This document shows, in pieces, positions 32,511-42,150 of a stretch of DNA of 64,000 nucleotides. The notes beneath the pieces are model-generated. The model was not told the origin of the DNA. It saw only the letters and a list, made by a program, of their open reading frames with translations, and made no database searches. The position numbers and the translations under genes were made by a program. Source of the stretch: Prorocentrum cordatum (taxonomy: Eukaryota; Sar; Dinophyceae; Prorocentrales; Prorocentraceae); assembly GCA_963575745.1 (NCBI GenBank), contig CAUYUJ010003570.1, positions 170,001-234,000 of the forward strand. The letters run 5' to 3'. Positions within the stretch are counted from its first letter, which is position 1; every line of letters begins with the position of its first letter.

Positions 32511-33924
32511 TCTCCAGGCGCCTCGCGGCTTTCACCAGCGTGGGGTCCAGCGGTGGGCCGGTGAGATCGTCGTGGAACTCGGTCCTCAGCGTGTCGCGCC
32601 ACCTCCCGACGAAGTCCTTCAGGCTGATCTCCTCGTCGTCCACGTTCGGCCCAGCATCCAGGGCCGAAAGCGCGAGATCCTTCTTGTTCCCAAGGTGACG
32701 GCGGAGACCACGGAGGATGGCACGGAGGAGCTTAACCGGGCACCTCTCCGCCACGCGCATGTTTCGGCCGACGAAGGTGGAGTGCTGGTGTTTGCTGCCA
32801 ATGCCAATATCATTGTGGCAGCGCTTGCAGACCTCATCCAACACCTCCTTGTTATTACTCATCCATCCTGTCGGCTTCTTGGCGAGCCCGTCGCCGTGCG
32901 CGTCCGCAACCACCGGACCGAACGCGCGCTGGTCGCCTCGCCCGACCTCGACGCCGGGGAGAGCCATCACGTCCTTCACGATGTCCAGGTCCCAGCCGTC
33001 CGCGCTCCAGGGGTGTTCGTGCAAGAACGCGCGGTCGTTCTTCACCTGCAGCGTGTAGAGCCCCATCACGAGCCTCAAATGCTCGTACCCGATGGCATAG
33101 GCCTCGCGCTGCTTCTCCGTGTCCTCGCTCAGGTACTTCAGCATGGAGAACGGCGCGCAGCGAGGGCTGCCCAAGATGAAGTACACCTCGTAGTGCTCGA
33201 TCAGCTCCCGGCGCTGTCGCTGCTGCTGGCGGTCGGTCAGGTCCCAGCCAACCCTCAAGTCGAACGAGCCGCCGTGGACCAGACCGAAGAGTGGGGCAAA
33301 GCCCACAAGCCTATTCGGGCAGAAGACCTCCATCACGTCGGCCTTGCGCCCGCTGTAGCCGAGGGGGAGCAGGAGGGCACTGATCTCCTCCTGCATGTTG
33401 TCGTCGCCTGGGTCGTGGGGTTCCGGAGCCATCGCCGCGTCGGCCGCCGCCGCGGCCTCAGGTGCTGGCGGCGCCTGCTGGGCTGGGGCTGGACCACCAC
33501 TACCGGACGAGCCGCCCCCTTGGTAGACAGGCCCGGCGACGTCAGTGCGATGCCGCTTCCGCTCGCGGGCATCCTCGAGCCTCTGCTTCGCCTCCTCGTC
33601 GTCCTGCATCGCCTGCTCGATCCGAGCGCGGCGCTCTGCTGAGTGGGCCTGCGCCCGGGCGCCGTTGAGCATCGCGGCGCGGCGCAGCCGTAGCAGCCCG
33701 AGGAGACCCCGTACTTCGCGATCTCGACGTCCTTCCTGATGTAGGCGGCCCGCGGCCCTGCCGGTGGCCGCCCGACTCGGGGGGCCCGGGGCGGGAGGTC
33801 CGCGACCTCGGGGATGGGCGCCAGAGATCCGCCCACAGGCGCGACCGGCGCCGGCGCGGGCGCTCGGATCTCGATGGCCACCGCTACTTCGTCCACCGCC
33901 GTGTCCGTCGGCACTGGCGCCCAC
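32416..33924 (-). pseudogene. Copia-B Cys/His linker and cytosine-methyltransferase-like domain
   Basis: A 502-codon frame whose first 85 residues are out of phase. The true linker (YIRKDVEIAKYGVSSGCYGC) is in the frame of 33333-33950. From about 33660 down it reads AHSAERRARIEQAM, then an Ala/Pro-rich spacer, then a domain at about 33345-32690. That domain resembles C5-cytosine methyltransferases: VMEVFCP (start), DLRVGWDLT, FILGSPRCAPFS (33145-33171, in place of the catalytic PC loop; the Pro before the Cys is Arg here), RAFLHEHPWSADGW (ENV-like block), KKPTGWMSNN and RCPVKLLRAI. The frame ends in the pre-RT linker (DDLTGPPLDPTLVKAARRLE). Enzymatic activity is not shown and the PC change argues against it. 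Confidence 0.7.
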
Positions 33925-33959
33925 GGCTTCCCCACGAGGCTGCTCAGCACAGGTCCTTG

Positions 33960-34958
33960 TCAGCCCGCTGCTCGACCGTCAACCGCTTGAAGGTCCTGGC
34001 CCGTAGCGCGCCCACCTCCGTGCCAATGTAGACCTCGTCCGTCCGAAGCGCGGGCCCCAGGTAGAGCCCGGCGAGGAACTTGTCCTCGATCCTGGCCTTG
34101 CGCTTGCCCCCTGGGAGGTACAGGACCTTCTCCGAGAAGCAAGCCAGGTCCTTGTTGAAGGGGCGGCCGTCGGCCGCGCCGAAGCTCCCAAGCCGCGCGG
34201 CCGTTCGCGCCCCGCCTGCCCAGGTTGATGGACATGGCCGCGAACTCGACCATCCACAGGGTCACCGGGTGCTCGACGCCAATGCTCACGCCGTGGAGGT
34301 CGTCCACCTGCGCCCGCGCCGCCCTAACCTTGGCCTTGACCTCGCGCGCCGCGTGCTCGGCAAGGCCGTTGCCCTGAGAGTCGCCGACCGCGCTCTCCTC
34401 GGGCACCGTCTCGACGCCGTGCTCCTTCTTGAGCTTGGCCCCGACGCGGGTCTTCAGGGCGACGAGCGGCGCTCCGCCGTCCGAGCGGAAGACGAAGCGC
34501 TTGCGGCCAGCCGATGCCAGCCTCCTGGACCACGACTTCGCCTGCCAGGGATGCTGCGTCCCCATCGATGGAACCACCGACGCGTGGAACCAACGCTGCT
34601 TCGAATCCTTCCCGACCAGCAAAGGCGCGGCGTCCTCTCGTTCACCGAGGTAGCCGTAGTCGATGCCAACCACCGCGAGCGCCGACTCCTGGCGGTCCTT
34701 CGACTGATGGCCTGCGGACAGGCCCCTGCCGGAGACGCACTCCCGGCACCGTGCCCTGTAGAGCTCGTGCAGAACCTCATGCGCGGCTCGCTCGGCCGCC
34801 GTTGGCGCTGCGGGCCCCCTCGCCGGCCGTGCCGGCGGGCCCTCCGCGACCTCCTCGTGAGCCGCGCCTGGCTGGCCGGCCTCGCCCTCGGGAGGCTCGC
34901 GGCCTGCCACCTCGACCGGGCAGACCTCAGGCACGTACGGGTCAACGTGCATGTCCAT
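33960..34958 (-). pseudogene. Copia-B integrase
   Basis: A 332-codon frame. Around residues 60-90 a zinc-binding segment (HEVLHELYRARCRECVSG, later H) represents the GAG-pre-integrase domain. The catalytic core shows D in AVVGIDYGYLG, D in FRSDGGAPLVA and E in GNGLAEHAAREVK. The last two are separated by 40 residues, slightly more than in DD35E. The C-terminus turns into Gly/Arg-rich out-of-phase sequence after about residue 265 (34160); the homologous continuation lies in other frames. The start is not a real initiation codon, since this is an internal part of a polyprotein. Confidence 0.85.
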
Positions 34959-35278
34959 CTCGTAGACCTTGTTCCTGCGGCGGAACTAGACGACGTCTCC
35001 GCGACGCTCAGCAACGGCTTGCTGACGTCCGCCACCCTGAACTTGGCAGCGCGTGCCTGGGATGCCCCAGGCATCGCCCCCGCGAGAAGCCTCTCGCTCT
35101 CGTCGTTCACGTAGTGGCCGGGGGCGGTCTTGTACGAGATAGCCTGGCCACCCTCGTGCACCGGGTAGTCTGCGCACGAGCCGCGCGGCAGCACCGAGGC
35201 CGCCGCACACGAGTCGATGCCCGCGCGCAAGATGCCGTTGAGCTTGACCTCCTCCGCATCCGAGTTGCCGTGGATCAT
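34959..35278 (-). pseudogene. Copia-B aspartic protease
   Basis: The frame 35278-34454 carries the protease in its first 100 residues. The active-site strand ILRAGIDSCAAASVLP has Asp-Ser followed by Cys where the family has Gly (D-S/T-G). The flap and C-terminal lobe region KFRVADVSKPLLSVAE follows. Beyond about residue 105 the phase is lost and the integrase frame takes over. The Gly-to-Cys change at the active site would be expected to impair catalysis. Confidence 0.7.
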
Positions 35279-35280
35279 GT

Positions 35281-35895
35281 TCAGGCCCAGGGCCGCGCCG
35301 ATCGCAGAGTCGACCAGTTCGCCTTGTCCGGCCGCGGGTCGTAGGTAATGAGGGGGTGGAAGTTCGCGAACGGGTAGCTGACCTGCTCGCCCGCGTCGTT
35401 CAGGTAGAGTGCTGCGACCTGCCGAGAGATCGCGCCGGACATCGCCGTCGCCGGACTCAGCCTCGTAGTCGCAGCCGTCGAGATAGAGCTGGCCGCCGAC
35501 GGCGCAGTCTTACTCGTCGACTGGGAGGCGTTGATGCGAGCCAGCGTCTGCTCCATGCTCGCCAACGTCCCCCTGTGCTTGCTTGGGCATTCGCGCTGGG
35601 TGTGGCCGTGACCGCCGCAGCCCCAGCAGAGGGGTCCAAGCTGCTGGCCATGCGACTTGCTGCCGGTCTTGCCCTTGCCGTCGGACTTGGACTTGCCCTT
35701 GCTGTCGCCCTTGCTCTTGCCCTTGCCACTGGACTTGCCCTTGCCTTTGCCGTCGCCCCTGGACTTGCCCTTGCCGTCACCCTTGGTGAACGCACTCAGA
35801 TCCATGGGCACGGGCACTGGGGCGATGGCGCTCTGGGCACGGCGGACGTCGGTGACCTCGTCGGAAATCCTGCCACTCCACCAGACTGGTCGCAT
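35281..35895 (-). pseudogene. Copia-B Gag C-terminal part with CCHC zinc knuckle
   Basis: A 204-codon frame with a long Lys/Gly/Ser basic tract (about residues 38-80, DGKGKSRGDGKGKGKSSGKG), then a canonical CCHC nucleocapsid knuckle CWGCGGHGHTQREC (Cx2Cx4Hx4C). The region near the end (VSYPFANFHPLI) leads to the protease in another phase. Confidence 0.85.
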
Positions 35896-36517
35896 TGAGC
35901 TGGCGTAGAGGGCCTTCCTCGAGCTGCCGAAGGACGATGCCGATCCTCATGGGGGCCGTGATGGCCTCGCCGCTCCTCTGCTCACACCTGAGGAGCTCTC
36001 GCTCGAACAGCGCCAGCCGGTCCTCGACATCGCCGGTGAACGTGAAATTCATGAGATTCAGCAGCTGTCCCGCGATGCGGGACCTCGCAGTCGGTTCGTA
36101 GTACTCGACCAGCTTGCGCCAAGCCTGGAAGCCCTCATTCTCGCCAGCGTTCGCGATCGTCGTCAGCGGGTGCTGCCGGCAGAGGAGGAGCAAGATGTAG
36201 TACAACTGCTGCGAAGCCTGCCTCATGTTCTCCTCTATGAAGTCGTCGATCTGGACTGAGGCCTCGTCTGCACTCTCTGCCAGCCGCATCCCTGCCAGCA
36301 AGTCAGCGTTCACAACGCCACAGTACGCCTTGAAGATCTCCTTCCAATCGTTCCACTTGTGCTCTTCGCCCATGAACATATCTGGCTTGCCCAGCGCGCG
36401 AGTGTCCACGAACGACTCAGCTCGAGGCTGCAGCACAAGCCCTTCCACCCGTGGTCTAGCCCAGGCCGCGCGGCCGAGCCGCTGCACCTCGGCCGTGAAA
36501 TCGTAGCTCCTGAGCAA
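35860..36517 (-). pseudogene. Copia-B Gag capsid region
   Basis: A 246-codon frame (35777-36517) with copia Gag capsid features (UBN2-like): FMGEEHKWNDWKEIFKAY, QLYYILLLLC, FQAWRKLVEYYEP, IAGQLLNLMNF and MRIGIVLRQLEEG. These helices form the particle capsid. The real phase ends near 35870 (SLVEWQDF), where a shift leads to the knuckle frame. Upstream the phase also changes near 36500. Confidence 0.8.
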
Positions 36518-36564
36518 TTGCCCGCATCTGCTGCTCTAGAGCGTGCATGCGCTCCTCCGCCATT

Positions 36565-36864
36565 TCAGCGGCGGTTCGCGCGCAGCTTCGTGAAATCCTT
36601 CAGGTGCTGGCCCAGCGCCGCCCAGGTCCTCCTGAGTCTGAACAGCTTGCGCAGCGACCGCGCCACTCTCCTCCAGCCACGATGGACCTCGAGGAGCTCC
36701 CACTCGTCGCCGCTGCCTCCGCTGGGCCCGGCCGGCCCTGCTGCGGCTCCCGCGCCGGCGGGCCGCCCCAGGTTGCCGGGGCTCTCCGCGCCGCTGGCGG
36801 GAGCGGGGGCCGCGGAACCCGACCCCGTAGACTGGGAGGGCCGGGGCCACGGCTCCGCTACCAT
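36565..36864 (-). pseudogene. Copia-B N-terminal Gag
   Basis: A 99-codon frame. Its ATG (36862-36864) spans the LTR/primer-site junction: A is the last LTR base, TG the first two of the primer site. The primer site itself is translated MVAEP. An Ala/Gly/Pro-rich stretch follows, then a helical basic segment (SLRKLFRLRRTWAALGQHLK). TGA at 36565 ends this phase; the capsid lies downstream in another frame. Choosing this start rests on the junction geometry and on the protein-like composition downstream. Confidence 0.6.
36851..36863 (-). promoter_or_regulatory. Primer-binding site of Copia-B (tRNA 3' end type)
   Basis: TGGTAGCGGAGCC directly follows the 5' LTR on the minus strand. It is complementary to a tRNA 3' end ...GGCTCCGCTACCA. 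The tRNA is probably initiator Met by similarity to common PBS sequences, but the isotype is uncertain. Confidence 0.8.
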
Positions 36865-36967
36865 GGCGAGATCTTTTCTTCGGATGCTTGACTTGATGAG
36901 TAGAGCCCAAACGTCAACATACAGACTCTCTTACAGTAAACCTGCTGGGGGTCTCTGGATTCCTGCA
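36864..36967 (-). repeat. Copia-B 5' LTR (104 bp)
   Basis: Direct repeat of 31320-31423 with TG/CA ends, followed on its inner side by the primer-binding site. Confidence 0.9.
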
Positions 36968-37460
36968 TGCCCAGAAACCAGAGTCCCTCCATAACTCTGA
37001 ATGATTAGTACTTCAACGTCTTGCCTGCACGTGTTTCACCAGTCGATCAACAAAAAAACACGCGGGCCGCCGACGCGCGCTTGTCGAACACGTTCAACAA
37101 CCAACACGCGCCCACCAACTGCTCACAGCACCAATTCCAACACACGTCGGCACGCACATTTGAAACCGTGCGAAGCCACACGCACACACACATATATATT
37201 TATACACATGTATATGTATATATGTATATATGTATATATACATATACAATACACGTATACAGATATACACACATATAAACATATATTTATATATGTATGT
37301 AAGTATGTATGTATGTACATATACACATACATACACACTAGAACCACGCACGTGCCACGAGCGCGCGCTCAGGTTCTAGCCCACTGCGCAATCGTTGTCA
37401 ATAGACCTTGTGCTAACCCACGAAATCCAAAGTACGAGGGTGCGCCGCTGGATCTCCCCA
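36968..37460. repeat. Spacer with TATG/TACA microsatellite
   Basis: 37185-37340 is a (TA)(TG)-rich microsatellite (tatatgtatatatgtata, atgtatgtaagtatg). The remainder is unassigned. Confidence 0.8.
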
Positions 37461-37690
37461 GGGGGGGGGGGGGGGGGGGGGGCCTTCCCCGATCCGTCGT
37501 CGGGGACCCCTCTCCCCGATCCGTCGTCGGGGAAGCCCCCCCCCTTCCTCGATCCGTCGTCGGGGACCCCCCCCCCCCTCCCCCCTTCAAAAGGGGAAGG
37601 GGGGTTCCGAACCCCCCTCCCCTCCCGCCCCTTTGCCCCCCCCCCCTCTCCCCCCCTTTCGCCGCGCCGCCCCCTGACTCCGGAACCCGA
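37461..37690. repeat. Poly-G run and triple palindromic CCCCGATCCGTCGTCGGGG block
   Basis: 22 consecutive G at 37461-37482, then three copies of ccgatccgtcgtcggggac or ctcgatccgtcgtcgggg (about 37487, 37519 and 37547). Each is able to pair ccccga with tcgggg. C-runs and a ggggttccgaacccc hairpin (37602-37616) follow. Confidence 0.85.
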
Positions 37691-37765
37691 CCCTTGCCAC
37701 CCCTACCCCTAGTCCCCACCCTAACCCGAACCCCTAATCCTAACCCCAACCACTAACCCCAGCCG
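37691..37765. repeat. Degenerate telomere-like CCCTAAC repeat
   Basis: ccctacccctagtccc, accctaacccgaaccccta and atcctaaccccaaccac form an imperfect run of CCCTAA-type units. It directly precedes the 7-bp satellite. Confidence 0.7.
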
Positions 37766-39010
37766 CAAAGAGTACTCACTACTCATTACTCACTACCCAC
37801 TTCTGACTGCTCGCTATTCGCTACTCACTTCTCACTACCCCCTGCTCACGGCTCACTCCTTACTATCCACTACTCACTACCCACCACCCACTACTCGCTA
37901 CTCACTACTCCCTACTCACTACTCCCTCCTCCCTACTCACTACTCACTCCTCACGATCCACTACTCAATACTTACTACGCACTACTCACTGAGCACTAAT
38001 CACTACTCCCTACTCACTACTCACTAACCACTACTCATTATCCACTACCCACAATCCACGATTCACTACTCACTACTCATTACTCATTGCCCACAAATCG
38101 CTGCTCACTACCCACTACTCGCAACTCGCAACTCCCTACTCCCTACACAGTACTGGCTACACAATACTCAGTATTCACTACTCGCTACTCCCATACTCGC
38201 TACTCACTCCCCGCTACTCACTACTCACTACTTACTACGCCCTACTCACTAGTCACTACATAATCTCTCGCTACTCACAACTCATAACCACGAGTCTCTA
38301 CTCACTACCCACTACTCACTAATGGCTACTCACTACCCACTATTCGCTCCCCACTTCTTACTACTCACTGCTCACTACTCCCTACTCCATACTCCCTACT
38401 CACTACTCGCTACTCCCTACTCGTTACTCACTTCTCACTACCCACTGTTCACTACTGACTACACTCTATTCACTGCTCACTACGCCCTACTCGCTCCTCA
38501 CTGCTCACTACTCGCTACTCCCTACTCGCTACTCACTACTCACTACCCACTGCCACTACCCACTACTCTCTAGTCGTCACTACTCACTACTCACTACTCA
38601 CTACGTACTACTCGGTACTCAGTACTCAGTACTCACTACTCACTACTCGCTACTCACTACTCACTACTCACTACTCCCTACTCCCTACTCCCTACTCCCT
38701 ACTCACTACGCACTACGCACTACCCACTACTCACTAAGCAGTGCTCGCCACCCACTACTCACTACCCACTACTCACTACCCACTACTCATTACTCCCTAC
38801 TCCCTACTCAGTACTCACTACTCGCTACTCCCTACTCAGTACTCACTACTCGCTACTCACTTATCAGTACATACTACTCACTATTCACTACTCACTACTC
38901 CCGACTCCCTACCCCCTACTCGCCACTCACTACCCAATACTGACTACTCGCTACGCACTAACTCACTATTCACGACTCACCACTCCCTACTCCCAACTCC
39001 GTACTCCCTA
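37766..39010. repeat. 7-bp satellite array, unit CTACTCA
   Basis: About 1.24 kb of ctactca with frequent ctaccca, ctactcc and ctactcg variants. Short Leu/Tyr/Ser/His-rich frames over it are artefacts. Confidence 0.95.
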
Positions 39011-39039
39011 CACACCTTCTCCTGCGCAGAAAAGAGAAG

Positions 39040-39170
39040 CGAGAGAGGCCCCCCCCCCTCCCCCCCCTTTCCAGCGCCAAGGGGGGGAGGGGGAGTCGGA
39101 CCCCCCCACCCCCTTAAGGGGGGAAGGGGGGGGGGGGGGGGGGGGGGGGGGGTCCGAACCCCCCCCCCTT
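39040..39170. repeat. Poly-G and C-run hairpin block
   Basis: 27 consecutive G at 39126-39152, flanked by agtcggaccccccc and ggtccgaacccccc. It is the same ggtccgaacc hairpin type as 37602-37616. Confidence 0.85.
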
Positions 39171-39560
39171 AGTGTATCCAGGGAGATCCACTGGCGCACT
39201 TTCCCAAAGTACCCTGTGAGAGGTTCCCCAGGCAAGGGCCGCCCTTGCGTGGAGGTGCTGGGCCTTCTGGGGGGCTTAGGGCTCGGTGGGCGGTCGCGGA
39301 GCCGTGCGATGATCGACGTGCGACGCGTCGGAAGGTTCCGAATGTTTCCCACACTGCGCAAGTGCTGTAACTGCCCGAGTGACCGAGGAGAGCCCCAGAA
39401 ACTCTGGGCCGCCAAGCCGTCGCCGCCGCCGTCCCCGCGGGAGCCGCCGCCGCAGCCGCCGCCGCCGCCGTCGCGATGATCGTCGCGGTGGTCGTCGTAG
39501 TGGTCGTGGTGGTGGTGGTCGTCGTCTGAGGACGTGAACGGACGATTGCACGATTTGGGG
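39171..39560. other. Unassigned stretch with a (GCC)n/(GTC)n tract
   Basis: 39171-39418 is unassigned. 39418-39530 is cgccgccgcc grading into gtcgtcgtggtggt. No gene recognised. Confidence 0.5.
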
Positions 39561-39599
39561 CGTGTTTTGCCTTTCCGGGGCCTCCAGATTCTGGAGATC

Positions 39600-40170
39600 T
39601 GTGGGGCCCCGAGTGCCTCCAGAAACCTCCTGAAACTATTTGAAACTCCCACAGGCCTCCACGAGAGCTTTTGGGGATAGCGTGGGAGGGTCCAAAGGGG
39701 CACCAAGGGAACTCCCAGGGAGGCATCAAAACCCCAACAATTCAACACACACACACATACACACATTTGACACGCCGCCGTCTTTGACCAGGAAGCGGTT
39801 TGTGTCAAGTTTGTGTTGCATTCGGGGCTCTCTTGGGGCGTCTTGGGCGCCTCTAGGGCCATCTTGAGGTTCTCCTGGGCAGTCTTAGGGGTCCTCTTGG
39901 GGCCCGCTTGGACCGTTTCGGGGCGGTCAGGGGGGAACGCGGGAAGCTCGAAAACTCGAGACTTTCGAGAACACAGACAAAACTATGGAATATCATCTGG
40001 GGAGCGCTCACGGAGACCTCTTGGGCCGTCTGGGGGCATTTCGGGGCATCTGGGGGCGTCTGGCCGAAGGTGACCCAAGGATTTCCAGGGGGGGGGGCCC
40101 GCCTCTAGAGCGCCCCTGACGAGGCCCAGAGGGCCCCAGGGGCTCCAAGATTGAGCGAAAACCTGGGGGC
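39600..40170. repeat. Fold-back dispersed repeat, copy 1
   Basis: The left arm has gcctccagaaacctcc; the right arm has tcttggggcgtcttgggcgcc motifs. The centre is a quasi-palindrome (acacatttgacac ... gtgtcaagtttgtgt, about 39759-39817). From about 39950 (gaagctcgaaaactcgag, cgagaacacagacaaa, ggggagcgctc, ccgtctgggggcat) it aligns with 41885-42005. Confidence 0.7.
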
Positions 40171-40392
40171 ACCTTGTGCCAGGGGTCCCTTGAGCAATCC
40201 CCGACCCAGACATGCTCGCGTCCTGGAAAAATGAGGGCGAGGTGCGCGGCCGGCTTCGGCCCCTCAGGGCCCTCGCCGTGCCCCCGGACCGTCAAAGAGC
40301 GGACCCGGATGAAATGCTGGCCCTGGGGAAAGGGTCGACGTCGCGAAAAGATTGGGTCAGGGGCTCTGGTTGCAATTTGTCGCGCTGTTGTT

Positions 40393-40559
40393 GATGGGGT
40401 CGGAGGATGGCGCCGCATCGCCACTGCATCTCAGATGCATCGACGATGCGTCGGCGACGTCGGCGATGCATCGGCGCCGCCGGCGGGGAGAACATCGGGA
40501 TCCACGTCGAGCCGCATCGCGGTTGTTCCGGCGGTGCGGCGCGATCCTCCGACCCCATC
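40393..40559. mobile_element. MITE-like 167-bp inverted-repeat element
   Basis: 25-bp terminal inverted repeats, 40393-40417 (gatggggtcggaggatggcg...) and 40535-40559, match with one mismatch. The interior is also rich in gatgcatcg palindromes, so the whole unit could fold. No clear target duplication next to it. Confidence 0.55.
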
Positions 40560-41410
40560 TATGCTTGTTCGGCCCAAAACACAAATATCGGACGACCCTG
40601 CGATCTGGGCGTCGCATTTGTTTCACACTGTGCGTTTTCGCCCAGCCTCGGGGCTCGGGACCATCACGGATCGATCCGGCTCAAAAAATGGTGAAGCTCC
40701 AGTTGGAAAAGATTTTAGGGTTCTTGTGTGACCCGTTTTTTTTCCGGGTAACGGTCGTCACCCGGGGGGGGGGGGGGGGTCGGGGGGGGGGGGCAAGGGT
40801 AAGGGCGGCCGCGGCGTAGACCCGTCAGGGTGCGTCCGCGCCGCCAGCGCATCAATCGCCTGCGGGTCCCAAGCATGCGGGGGGCGGGTCGAGCCACCTC
40901 CCCTCAGTGGCGGGGCCCCTGCAAAACCTGGACCCAGGCGGCGGCCGACATAGACCATGAGCAGGGTCGGCATCAACAAATACCGCGACATCTTGGCCAT
41001 GGTTTCCGTGTTCCTTGCCTGGTCTTTGGGCCCTACTTGGGAGGCTCGGAGATTGCGAGTTCGGACCGAGGCGCTGCCCTGTGCAAGGTCACTATGGGGC
41101 CTCGCAGGGGGCCCGGGAGCATGAGTGCCGCCTCCATCGACAAGAAGAGGAGGAGTAAGAGGCGCACGACGAGGGGAGACGGGCTGAGGCAAGACAAATA
41201 ATAACAACATCGAGGTCATGGGGGGGAAGCAAGAGGCGGGGGACGAGAAGTGATAACGTAGCCCTACCCAGCTGCTGCTATTCCCTCCCGTCTTCTCTTG
41301 GTTCTCCCTGTCTGTTCCTCCTGACTCTCCGCTTTCGTCATTCCCTGGCTCCTACATCAATCTTTTCGTGTCCCATTGGTTTCGTAACTCCTTTTCCTTC
41401 CAGAAAGCTC
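40560..41410. other. Unassigned stretch
   Basis: Contains a G-run block (40761-40790) and otherwise mixed GC-rich sequence. No gene recognised. Confidence 0.5.
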
Positions 41411-42150
41411 TGCCCCCCCGCGGATGTGGGCCGTCCTGGGCCATTTCTGGCACCGCTGTCCCGGGCCTGCAAGAAACTCCCAGGAGGGTTTCAAGACGGC
41501 CCACGACGCCTTCGAGACAACCGACGAAGGTCACAAGGCGTCCAACGACGATCCCCGATGGACCTGGGCGTTGGGACCACGGAGAAGCCCACGAAACCCA
41601 CCGAGACAGGCTCAAACAGGGCCTACATGGAACCCCCAAAGGGGCGCCAAAGGAGCTCCCACAGCGCCCCCGGAACCCCAAACATTTAATACAAATCTGA
41701 CACAGCACAAATTCGTGTTAAACATATGTTGAATTGGAGGGCCCTCTTGGGGCCGTCTCGGAACTCTCTTGAAGTGCCGTGGGCGCGTCTGGGGCCGTCT
41801 AGGGGTTCTCTTGGACCGTTTTGGGACCCTCGTCGGGACCTCTCGGGGCGGTTTTAAGGGCCTCTTGAAACGTCGTGGAGCGCTGGAAGCTCGAAAAGTC
41901 AAGACCTTCGAAAACACACGACAAACGAGGAACATAATTTGGTTTTGCCTCACGCGGCCATCCGGGGAGCGCTGCTCGAATCCTCCATGGCCGTCTGGGG
42001 GCATCTGAGACGGAAGACTCGAAGTATCGCTTCGGGCTCCTGCGCTGGGGCCCCTCTTGGGGCCGTCGTGGGGCGTCTTGGGCGCCTCTAAGGCCGCTCG
42101 AGGCCCCCTTGGGCCGTCTTTGGGTACTCTTGGGGGCCTTTAGTATCAAC
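41411..42150. repeat. Fold-back dispersed repeat, copy 2
   Basis: Left arm with ccccaaagg and caagacggccc motifs, right arm with ctcttggggccgtct motifs, and a central hairpin-prone sequence (gcacaaattcgtgttaaa). Right part homologous to 39950-40080 of copy 1. Confidence 0.7.

Larger units (their letters stand above)
31320..36967 (-). mobile_element. Copia-B: Ty1/copia retrotransposon with short LTRs, RT core deleted
   Basis: 5.65 kb, read right to left: 104-bp 5' LTR, canonical primer site, Gag, CCHC knuckle, aspartic protease, GAG-pre-integrase finger and integrase, Cys/His linker, methyltransferase-like domain, then directly the end of the RT module and RNase H, purine tract and 104-bp 3' LTR. 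The LTRs differ at about five of 104 positions. The catalytic RT core is absent, and at least six frame changes or nonsense codons interrupt the polyprotein. The copy is therefore defective and could move only with help in trans. The five outer flanking bases (gggcc, tgccc) do not form a target duplication. Confidence 0.9.
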
